Part shown: positions 14,343 to 21,224 of the stretch, one piece after another | Position numbering within the stretch: position 1 is the first letter of the stretch | Layout of the letters: the number at the start of each line of letters is the position of its first letter | DNA from: Candidatus Peregrinibacteria bacterium | Lineage (GTDB): Bacteria; Patescibacteriota; Gracilibacteria; UBA1369; LOWO2-01-FULL-3 | Direction of reading: 5' to 3' | DNA: 27,116 bases | Assembly (NCBI GenBank): GCA_016186245.1 | Contig: JACPLZ010000041.1 | Location: forward strand, 1-27,116 | Made by a program: the position numbers and the translations under genes | Notes under the pieces: generated by a model | Database searches by the model: none | What the model was told of the DNA's origin: nothing | What the model saw: the letters and a program-made list of their open reading frames with translations, nothing else

Positions 14343-15229
14343 AGGCATATTTGGAAAAAGCCGGTTGTGAAGAAAAACTTTCTTCGGTGATTTTGAGTCT
14401 TTCCGAGGCTGTAAAGAAGATTGCCGATGCTGTGCGAACGGCCGATACCGGCAAGGCGGGTACGGTTAATGTTTATGGTGAGGAACAATTGGCGATGGAT
14501 GTGCTGGCGGATAAAATACTGGTGGATATTTTAGGGGAGAATAAGAATGTTGGGGTGGTTGCGTCCGAAGAGATGGACGGTGAGAAAAAACTTTCTGGTG
14601 GAGAATATGCGGTTTGTTTTGATCCTTTGGATGGGTCTTCGCTGTTTGATGTTAATTTGACCGTTGGCACAATTATCGGTATATATCGCTCGCAGACTTT
14701 TTTGGGAGTGAAGGGCGGCAATCAGGTCGCTGCAATGGTGGCGGTATATGGCCCGAGGACTACAGTTTTTTTAACTGTCGGAAACGGAGTTTCCCAATTT
14801 ACTTTGCGCAATAACGAATTTGTTATGACTCATGGTGATATGAAAATCAGTGAGGATGGAAAAATGTTTGCGCCTGGCAATTTGCGCGCGTGCGGCGAAA
14901 GAGCTGATTATCTGAAGCTTGTGAATTACTGGTGTACTGGCGGATATACTTTGAGGTATAGCGGTGGAATGGTGCCGGATATCACTCAAATTTTGGTGAA
15001 GGGCGGCGGGATTTTTACTTATCCCGGCTATGAAAAGGTGCCAGATGGAAAATTGAGGCTGCTTTATGAATGTGCGCCGATGGCGATGCTGATGACACAG
15101 GCGGGTGGAATGGCTACCGACGGCCGGATTCCTATTCTGGAAAAAGTTGTGGAGAGTCTTGAACAAAGGACTCCGATTTTTGCCGGCAGTAAAAACGAGG
15201 TTGAGGAAGCAATGAAATTCTTATCCTGA
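14339..15229 (+). CDS. fbp: Fructose-1,6-bisphosphatase class I
   Basis: A 296-residue Mg-dependent phosphatase producing fructose-6-phosphate, the committed step of gluconeogenesis. Motifs are VASEEMDG (metal-binding Glu), CFDPLDGSSLFDVNLTVGTI (the DPLDGS metal and substrate site), SGGMVPDITQILVKGGGIFTYPG, and KLRLLYECAPMAMLMTQAGGMATDG. It is somewhat shorter than typical class I enzymes (about 330). The SSLFDVN stretch replaces the more usual SSNIDVN. It follows gap with an ATGA overlap and is third in the operon with the aldolase. Confidence 0.95.
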   Translation: MKAYLEKAGCEEKLSSVILSLSEAVKKIADAVRTADTGKAGTVNVYGEEQLAMDVLADKILVDILGENKNVGVVASEEMDGEKKLSGGEYAVCFDPLDGSSLFDVNLTVGTIIGIYRSQTFLGVKGGNQVAAMVAVYGPRTTVFLTVGNGVSQFTLRNNEFVMTHGDMKISEDGKMFAPGNLRACGERADYLKLVNYWCTGGYTLRYSGGMVPDITQILVKGGGIFTYPGYEKVPDGKLRLLYECAPMAMLMTQAGGMATDGRIPILEKVVESLEQRTPIFAGSKNEVEEAMKFLS

Positions 15230-15235
15230 TTTTTT

Positions 15236-15811
15236 ATGAATGAAGAGCAGAAAAATGAGCGGGCGACGAATATTGAAGTGCTGGTTATAAATGCCCAGGA
15301 GGGTGATCGGGATGCGTTTTCGCGGATTTATGATCTGATGGTCGAGCCGGTTTATAAATATGTTTATTATCGGGTGAATGTTTCTGACGTGGAAGACATT
15401 GTGGAAAATATTTTTCTGCGTGTGTGGGAACATCTGCGTCAGTATAAGCCGCAAAAATCCTTTTCTGCATGGGTGTTTAGAATTGCCCACAACATGATTG
15501 TGGACTATTACAGGGCGTCACGCGATCGCGATGTGTTGGTGCTGGATCCGCATGTGCCCGATGAAAACAGGCAGCATAATCCGATTAAAAATACCCAGGA
15601 TGCTCTTCATGGCGATGTTCTGCGAAAGGCTATCGCAATTCTAAAAAAGCCTTATAGGGATATTATTATTTATAAATTTATCAATGAGCTTTCCAATAAG
15701 GAAATTGCCGATATTATGGGCAAAAATGAGGGCAGTTTGAGGATTTTGCAGTTTAGGGCGCTTAAGGCTCTAAAGAGAGAGCTTATCAATATGGGTTTTA
15801 ATGTAACGTAA
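15236..15811 (+). CDS. ECF-type RNA polymerase sigma factor
   Basis: A 191-residue sigma-70 family protein with region 2 (about 22-92: DAFSRIYDLMVEPVYKYVY, DVEDIVENIFLRVWEHL, FSAWVFRIAHNMIVDYYR) and region 4 (about 125-187: ILKKPYRDIIIYKFINELSNKEIADIMGKNEGSLRILQFRALKAL). Regions 1 and 3 are missing, as in ECF factors. It starts 6 bp after the fbp stop, so it is likely cotranscribed with the metabolic operon, and it precedes a membrane FecR-type protein that probably controls it. Its regulon is unknown. Confidence 0.93.
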   Translation: MNEEQKNERATNIEVLVINAQEGDRDAFSRIYDLMVEPVYKYVYYRVNVSDVEDIVENIFLRVWEHLRQYKPQKSFSAWVFRIAHNMIVDYYRASRDRDVLVLDPHVPDENRQHNPIKNTQDALHGDVLRKAIAILKKPYRDIIIYKFINELSNKEIADIMGKNEGSLRILQFRALKALKRELINMGFNVT

Positions 15812-15840
15812 CCTGATTTTTTATCGTTTCAAACCACGGT

Positions 15841-17613
15841 ATGGACAATCTTGCGGAACTATTACAAAAAGTGGAAAAACCGGTTCTCAATGACCGGAAA
15901 AAGGGACTGATGAAACAGCGCCTTTTTCAAAAAATGACCGGCCGTCCAAGGCCTGAAATGAGTATTTTTGATTTTTTGAAGGAGGCTGTGAGAAATATTG
16001 GTTTGAGCATGGAGCAAAAAGTTATGTTGAAGGAAAAGGTTTTTGCGCTGGTTGAAAATCATGTCCAAAAAAGATTTTTCTGGTCAAACTTGTTTGTGTT
16101 TAACAAAAAACTGGTAAGTCTTGCTCTGGTTGTGGCGCTGTTCTTTACTGTCACATCTTTTTTGAATATCAATACGTCTGTCGTATGGGCGGATAATTTT
16201 ACAAAATTGGATTATTTTCAGGGGCCGGTTTTGGTTGAAAGAGATGGGCAGTTTAGGCCGGCTTATTTGGGGATGAAGATTATGGAAAAGGATAAAATTG
16301 TGACGGCGGATGGGGCGCAGGCGGTGATCAATTATTTTGATGACAGCGTAACCCGTCTGGCCGGTGATACCAGTGTTGTGGTTAATAGCCTGCAAAGAGG
16401 GGGCGGAGGTAACAGTTATGTGGAGGTATCGTTGCTGGATGGTAATTTGTGGTCAAAGGTGATCGGTTTGGTTGGAGAGGATTCTTCGTTTGTTGTTGAA
16501 TCAAAAGATGTCTATGCGGCTTCAAAAAGGGCGGCTTTCAATGTTGAGGCGGATGATGAACGGTTGCAGATAAAGGTTTTTAATCATGTCGTTGATGTGA
16601 AGTCTGCCGGCGGGCAGGAAAAGGTCGGTAAATGGAAAAAAATTGTTGTTGAAGCCGGCACGCAGAAAATAAGCAATGTCCGCGCTCTTGCTGCAGAGGA
16701 AAAAAATGATGAATGGGTGCAGAAAAATCTGGAGAGTGATAAGGAATATGCTGACCAGGTGGAGCAAAAAGCGTTGGTTGCAAAGATGGAAGCTGTAGGA
16801 ATGGAAAGCGTTGATGAAGAATTGCCTGCCGGTAATTCGCTGCGTGAAAATGCACTTTTGTTTTTGACTTTTGACGATGTGAAACAGAAAAAAACAGAGC
16901 TTGATTTGGCGGAAAAAATGTTTTTGGCCGCACAGGTTAAGCTGAATGATCCGGATATGAATGAGGATGAAAAAAAACAGGCCGAGGTGGCTGTTGGCGC
17001 TTTTGCCGATGCGGGTGAAGAGATTAATGTGTTGATAAAAGATGTTGCAACGAAGGATGAAAATTATGCTTTAAGTCTTAGAAAATATCTGGATGAAAAA
17101 ATTTCCAATCATAAGAAAGAGTTGAATGTGATTTTGCCGGATTCGCCGCTTTACCAGATGAAAACGATTATAAATGAGATGGAGATGTCGGCGGTCGATG
17201 GTAATGTTGAGATTGCGGAATTGAAAGTGGAGCAGGCTGCCGAGAGGTTTGCTGATGTGGAAGATATGATTGATAGCGCTGAAACAAATCTGGTGAATGA
17301 GGTAATTGAACAGTATACCGAGGAAGTTACCCTGGCGGCGGAAGCGGTTGATGCCGTGGAGGAAACTGCGGTGAAAAAACAGCTTGAGCTGGAAGTTAAT
17401 GGATTACTGGAAGCAATAGCGACTGTTAGCGGGCAGGATGAAGCTGTGGCGATGGCTGCCGGTGAAACCGGTGTGGCTGATGAAGGTGATGCAACGGCGG
17501 TTTCGGATGCTGTTGGCGCAAATGTCGGTGATGATGATTTGCAGCTGCATGATGGGCCGTTTGGGGTGACGATACAGGGGGACAAACCTCTTCCCCCAAT
17601 CCTGGACTTCTAA
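15841..17613 (+). CDS. Membrane anti-sigma protein with FecR and DUF5667-like domains
   Basis: A 590-residue protein. A cytoplasmic N-terminal region (1-88) could hold the sigma factor made by the gene just upstream. One membrane helix lies at about 91-111 (LVSLALVVALFFTVTSFLNI). Outside follow a FecR-type domain (about 118-270: GPVLVERDGQ, DKIVTADGAQAVINYFDDS) and a long helical part (about 335-520). The latter includes LPDSPLYQMKTIINEM, a DUF5667 hallmark, plus repeated AxxRFADxxDM-like helices. The tail is acidic, rich in Ala, Val and Gly, and ends in a short Pro segment. The likely job is to relay envelope status to the sigma factor. The domain mix is inferred from motifs. Confidence 0.8.
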   Translation: MDNLAELLQKVEKPVLNDRKKGLMKQRLFQKMTGRPRPEMSIFDFLKEAVRNIGLSMEQKVMLKEKVFALVENHVQKRFFWSNLFVFNKKLVSLALVVALFFTVTSFLNINTSVVWADNFTKLDYFQGPVLVERDGQFRPAYLGMKIMEKDKIVTADGAQAVINYFDDSVTRLAGDTSVVVNSLQRGGGGNSYVEVSLLDGNLWSKVIGLVGEDSSFVVESKDVYAASKRAAFNVEADDERLQIKVFNHVVDVKSAGGQEKVGKWKKIVVEAGTQKISNVRALAAEEKNDEWVQKNLESDKEYADQVEQKALVAKMEAVGMESVDEELPAGNSLRENALLFLTFDDVKQKKTELDLAEKMFLAAQVKLNDPDMNEDEKKQAEVAVGAFADAGEEINVLIKDVATKDENYALSLRKYLDEKISNHKKELNVILPDSPLYQMKTIINEMEMSAVDGNVEIAELKVEQAAERFADVEDMIDSAETNLVNEVIEQYTEEVTLAAEAVDAVEETAVKKQLELEVNGLLEAIATVSGQDEAVAMAAGETGVADEGDATAVSDAVGANVGDDDLQLHDGPFGVTIQGDKPLPPILDF

Positions 17614-17740
17614 AGGGTTTCTAAAAATTGTGCATTGCTGCGTCAACTGCGCAATTTTATATTGAAGCCGTACGGAAAGAAGTACGGCTTCAATATAAAA
17701 TTGCTTGTTTCCTTGCACTGCATTAATTTTTAGAAACCCT
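17614..17740. mobile_element. Nested palindrome, MITE-like element and probable bidirectional terminator
   Basis: Outer arms 17615-17629 and 17725-17739 (GGGTTTCTAAAAATT and its complement) are perfect 15-bp inverted repeats. They are flanked on both sides by TAAA (17611-17614 and 17740-17743), as a target-site duplication would be. The inner stem 17651-17673 with 17682-17704 is 23 bp long and perfect, with an 8-nt loop. The element lies exactly at the stop codon of the anti-sigma gene, between convergent genes, so it may also end transcription both ways. It encodes nothing. Confidence 0.7.
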
Positions 17741-17775
17741 AAATTGGAGGATGTAAAATAACAATTTTAAGAAGT

Positions 17776-18843
17776 CTATAAAATTGTCAGCAGTCCCAAA
17801 ATTGTACCGAATACAGCCATGATGCCGCCGATGATCCAGAAACGCATGACTATGGTCCATTCTTTCATGCCATTTTGTTCGAAATGGTGGTGAAGCGGGG
17901 CGATTTTGAAAACTTTTTTGTGGAAGAATTTTTTGGAAAATAGCTGGATGATTACCGATAGCGCTTCGATGACAAAAATGAAACCGATTATCGGCAATGT
18001 GAGCGTCTGATCTGTAAGCATGGCGATGACTCCCAATGTCGCGCCCAGCGCCAATGAGCCTGTGTCGCCCATGTAAAATTTTGCTGGCGGAATATTGAAC
18101 CAGAGGAATGCCAAAACCGCGCCGCCTATTACTATGCACAATGCTGCTAATATCAAAAGTCCGCGGCTGTAAGCCAAAATTCCAAAACTGGTAAACGCCA
18201 ATATCAGCAGTCCGCTGGCCAATCCGTCGAGGCCGTCTGTAAAGTTTACCGCATTTGCAGTGGCAATGATTACCAGAATAAAAATGGGAATGTACCATAA
18301 TCCCACGTTGATTTCTTCGATGCCCGGTATGGGGATTTTAATGGTGCTGAATCCGAGTTTGCTGTAAAACCACCATGCTCCCAAAGCGGCAAAAATTGTA
18401 AGCCATAACAATTTTATTTTTACGCTTATGCCTTTTTTGTTGCTGACTCCGCGGACATTGATGATGTCGTCTACTGCTCCAAGAATCCCGCATGTCGCCA
18501 ATGTGAATAAAGGGAGCCAGGTTTCATTTCTGCTGAAAAGCGAGTGGTCAAAAATTTCCAGTTTTTTAAGAATCATTGAAATTACTACAACAATGATCGT
18601 TGTTCCCCAAATTAACAAACCACCCATTGTTGGAGTGCCGCTTTTTTTTGCGTGTAAAACACTAAACAAACTTGAGTCTTCTCCCGATACGGCTTTTTCC
18701 CGTATCTGCTTGCCGATTTTAAACTTGTATAATTGTTTTGTGAACCATGGGGTAAGCGCGAGCGCTATGAAAAACGCCAATGTTCCGGAGCCTGCGATTA
18801 GAAGGAGATCCTCGGTGATTCTGCTTAATTTTTCGATTTTCAT
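17776..18843 (-). CDS. mraY: Phospho-N-acetylmuramoyl-pentapeptide-transferase MraY
   Basis: A 355-residue polytopic membrane enzyme that transfers phospho-MurNAc-pentapeptide to undecaprenyl phosphate, giving lipid I. Family motifs are KKSGTPTMGGLL (about 66-77), GAVDDIINVRG (Asp125/Asp126), ANAVNFTDGLDGLASG (about 196-211), FYMGDTGSLALG (Asp260) and APLHHHFE (His318-320). Around ten hydrophobic segments are visible. ATG 18843 is chosen because it makes a 4-bp ATGA overlap with the dacA stop; an ATG at 18852 would add three residues. It is last in the SLH/CAP-LCP-dacA-mraY operon, an unusual location away from a dcw cluster. Confidence 0.97.
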   Translation of the reverse strand: MKIEKLSRITEDLLLIAGSGTLAFFIALALTPWFTKQLYKFKIGKQIREKAVSGEDSSLFSVLHAKKSGTPTMGGLLIWGTTIIVVVISMILKKLEIFDHSLFSRNETWLPLFTLATCGILGAVDDIINVRGVSNKKGISVKIKLLWLTIFAALGAWWFYSKLGFSTIKIPIPGIEEINVGLWYIPIFILVIIATANAVNFTDGLDGLASGLLILAFTSFGILAYSRGLLILAALCIVIGGAVLAFLWFNIPPAKFYMGDTGSLALGATLGVIAMLTDQTLTLPIIGFIFVIEALSVIIQLFSKKFFHKKVFKIAPLHHHFEQNGMKEWTIVMRFWIIGGIMAVFGTILGLLTIL

Positions 18844-19706
18844 TGAGTCCAATTATAGGCTCTAAAAACCCAATCTACCAGGAATTTTGTTTCTTCAAAG
18901 CGGGCCGGACTGTCGAGGACAACTGTGATGATTTCATTTCCATGATCGTTTTCGGCTATTGATACGAGACAAAGTCCGGCCTCCGTGGTTTTACCTGTTT
19001 TCAGGCCTTTTATTTTGAGATAGCTGTCCAGCAGATCATTTGTGGAGCTTAATTTGTGAATGAATTTCCCGGATGTTGATGTTACCTCCATTGTTTTTAA
19101 AGTTGCCGCCTGCTGAATGAATTTGTTGTGATATACAAACCGGCTCAATTTGGCAATATCCGCAGCTGACGAATAGTTGTTTGATTGATCCAGTCCGATG
19201 GGATTGGAAAAATGTGTGTTGATAAGCCCCAGTCTTTCCGCGCGCGCGTTCATTTTTTCCACAAATTTGCTGACAGTGTCTGCGTTGTGCTCGGCCAGCG
19301 CTGTTGCGGCGTCGTTTGCGGAATGGATCAAAGCCCCATAAAGCAGATTTTCCACGGTGATTTCTTCGCCTGTACGCAGCTGCATTTGGGACCCCTCCGT
19401 TGCCGCTGCGTTATTGCTTACTTTAACGATCTCATCCATTTTATTTTCTTCCAGCACGATGAGAATGGTCATTAATTTAGTGATGCTGGCTATGGCCATT
19501 CTTTTGTTTTTATTTTGTTCAAAAAGGATACTGCCGGTTTTGAGGTCAATGGCAATGCTTCCTTTGGCGTGAATTATCGGCGCTATGAGGTCGGGTTTTT
19601 TGACGATGCCGATTGTTGCCGCCGGAGTAAGAAATGGCAGCGTTTTTTGCGCAGGAGTGCCGTGCAGAGAAGAGAAAATGTATAAGCTTAGGAAGCCGGT
19701 GAGCAT
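18840..19706 (-). CDS. dacA: D-alanyl-D-alanine carboxypeptidase (peptidase S11, PBP5/6-like)
   Basis: A 288-residue penicillin-binding protein that trims the terminal D-Ala of peptidoglycan stem peptides outside the membrane. An N-terminal hydrophobic segment (1-14) acts as signal or anchor. The catalytic triad motifs are all present: SxxK as Ser74-Lys77 (ASITKLMT), SxN as Ser129-Asn131 (HSANDAATALAE), and KTG at 236-238 (GLKTGKT). The C-terminal beta domain of PBP5 is missing, as in many short forms. It overlaps mraY by four bases and follows the LCP gene by 21 bp. Confidence 0.95.
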   Translation of the reverse strand: MLTGFLSLYIFSSLHGTPAQKTLPFLTPAATIGIVKKPDLIAPIIHAKGSIAIDLKTGSILFEQNKNKRMAIASITKLMTILIVLEENKMDEIVKVSNNAAATEGSQMQLRTGEEITVENLLYGALIHSANDAATALAEHNADTVSKFVEKMNARAERLGLINTHFSNPIGLDQSNNYSSAADIAKLSRFVYHNKFIQQAATLKTMEVTSTSGKFIHKLSSTNDLLDSYLKIKGLKTGKTTEAGLCLVSIAENDHGNEIITVVLDSPARFEETKFLVDWVFRAYNWTQ

Positions 19707-19727
19707 TTTTGTGGCGTTGGTGAGAGT

Positions 19728-21224
19728 TTATTGTTGTGGGGAAGGGGAAGGGGAAAGGTTGCTCGCCTCGCTCGCAACTGCTTCGCTCGCAACTGCCGGC
19801 ATTGCAAAAATCATGTTAAACGGATCGGTCATGTATTTTGGTGAGTCGGTATAGTCTTTGCCGATTTCCAGGATTATATCTGCCGTCTGAATATATTCCT
19901 GATATTCCGGCGGTATGACAACACTCTCAACTCCGGGAATTATTTTTTGCAGAAAGTTGAGCGTTTCCGGCCTATCATCCTTGCGATCATCATTTTTGTT
20001 TGGGCTGTAGTAGTATGTTGTTTGTTCAATGTCCTGTCTTGCGCCGTTGCCGTAACGCGCCACATTCAGGCAAAATCTTTGGAGAATCTGTTTTGTTTCG
20101 CCGGCTATGCCGGCTCTTTTTGTGCCGTTGAGTATTTGGAGCCGGAGATTCTCTTTGGCAATCTGAGGTGTGTTAAAAGTCAGGTCGGAATAAAGGTGGA
20201 TGAATTCACTTCCGCCTGCCGGCAGCAGTATGGCCATTCCTCCATATAGTTCCCGGACGGGGGGGTATAAAAATCCGCCGCATTGTGTTGGGTCATCATG
20301 AATCAACCTGTGTGAAATCTGTTCCGGAGAGTAGTCTCCCGCTATTGACCCGAGTGTGAGAATTTCTTTGACGGTGATATTTGTTTCAATATTTTCCCGC
20401 AGTGTTTGCAAGATGCTGTTGATGCGGTTTGTATCGATAATTGTTTCTGTCTGCAAAGCTTTTTCTTTCATTGCATAAATTATCTGCTGCTGTCTTTTGG
20501 CGCGATCAAAGTCTGAAGTGGTACTGCGGCTGCGGGCGTATTTCAGGGCGGTTGCTCCATCCATGTGGCGCTGCCCTGCCGGTAAACTAAATGTCTGGTA
20601 TCCGTAGCTGTTGTCCTGCGGGTAATTGGGATCATAAATGGCCTGTTCCACGCTGATGTCTATTCCGCCGATAGCATCAACCAGTTCTTTGAATCCCGTA
20701 AAATCGACTTTCAGCCAGTAGTGAATCGGTATGCCCATGATTATCTCAACTTTTTCGCGCAGATAATTTAATCCTTCATTGGAGCTGCCGAGGCTGGTTT
20801 TGGCGTTAAAATATACTTCGTTGATGCGCGAGTCTCCGATTTTTTCATCCTGGACATAGAGATCGCGCGGGATGGATGTCATCGTTATCAGTTTGTTTTC
20901 ATCATCCAAACTTGCGACTATGATGCTGTCGGTGAGATTGCCCCCGTCATAAGTCTTGTCGCCTGTTCCCAGTATCAAAAAATTACTGTGCCCATAGCCG
21001 TCGATTTGTAATTCATCTCCGGCGACTTTTAAAAATATTTTGAAATCAATGCTGGTGACTGCTTTAAAAATTCCAACGAGAAGAAGTATGATCAGAATAA
21101 TTGATGCGGAAAACGAGAGGCTGATTGAGAATTTTTTACCGTGATAAAAACCTGTGGTTGCCGGTTCCGGAAAATCGGTTTTGCCGGGCTCCTTTGATTT
21201 GATTTTTTTAATATTGAAATTCAT
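19728..21224 (-). CDS. LytR-CpsA-Psr (LCP) family ligase with LytR_C domain
   Basis: A 498-residue membrane-anchored enzyme of the family that attaches undecaprenyl-linked glycopolymers to the cell wall. A basic cytoplasmic tail (1-32) is followed by one membrane helix (about 34-56) and the LCP domain (about 78-250) with NFLILGTGD, LTDSIIVASLD, MTSIPRDLYV (Arg120), VDFTGFKELVDAIGGIDI and ATALKYARSR. A C-terminal LytR_C-like region (about 360-455) contains LRLQILNGTKRAGIA. The last 25 residues are low-complexity (Ala/Ser/Glu, then Ser-Pro). The start overlaps the SLH/CAP stop by four bases. It suggests wall teichoic-like or capsular polymer attachment. Confidence 0.93.
   Translation of the reverse strand: MNFNIKKIKSKEPGKTDFPEPATTGFYHGKKFSISLSFSASIILIILLLVGIFKAVTSIDFKIFLKVAGDELQIDGYGHSNFLILGTGDKTYDGGNLTDSIIVASLDDENKLITMTSIPRDLYVQDEKIGDSRINEVYFNAKTSLGSSNEGLNYLREKVEIIMGIPIHYWLKVDFTGFKELVDAIGGIDISVEQAIYDPNYPQDNSYGYQTFSLPAGQRHMDGATALKYARSRSTTSDFDRAKRQQQIIYAMKEKALQTETIIDTNRINSILQTLRENIETNITVKEILTLGSIAGDYSPEQISHRLIHDDPTQCGGFLYPPVRELYGGMAILLPAGGSEFIHLYSDLTFNTPQIAKENLRLQILNGTKRAGIAGETKQILQRFCLNVARYGNGARQDIEQTTYYYSPNKNDDRKDDRPETLNFLQKIIPGVESVVIPPEYQEYIQTADIILEIGKDYTDSPKYMTDPFNMIFAMPAVASEAVASEASNLSPSPSPQQ
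19738..19758 (+). other. G-rich tract, potential G-quadruplex
   Basis: Three GGGG runs (19738-19741, 19744-19747, 19750-19753) and a GG (19757-19758), separated by 2-3 A residues. The tract lies in the last codons of the LCP gene, on its template strand, about 30 bp before dacA. A three-run-plus-GG pattern can fold as a two-layer quadruplex. Confidence 0.4.

Noticed and set aside
13332..15229. Alternative genetic code (TGA = Gly)
   Set aside because: TGA works as the stop at natural protein ends with ATGA overlaps, and the conserved domains contain no in-frame TGA.
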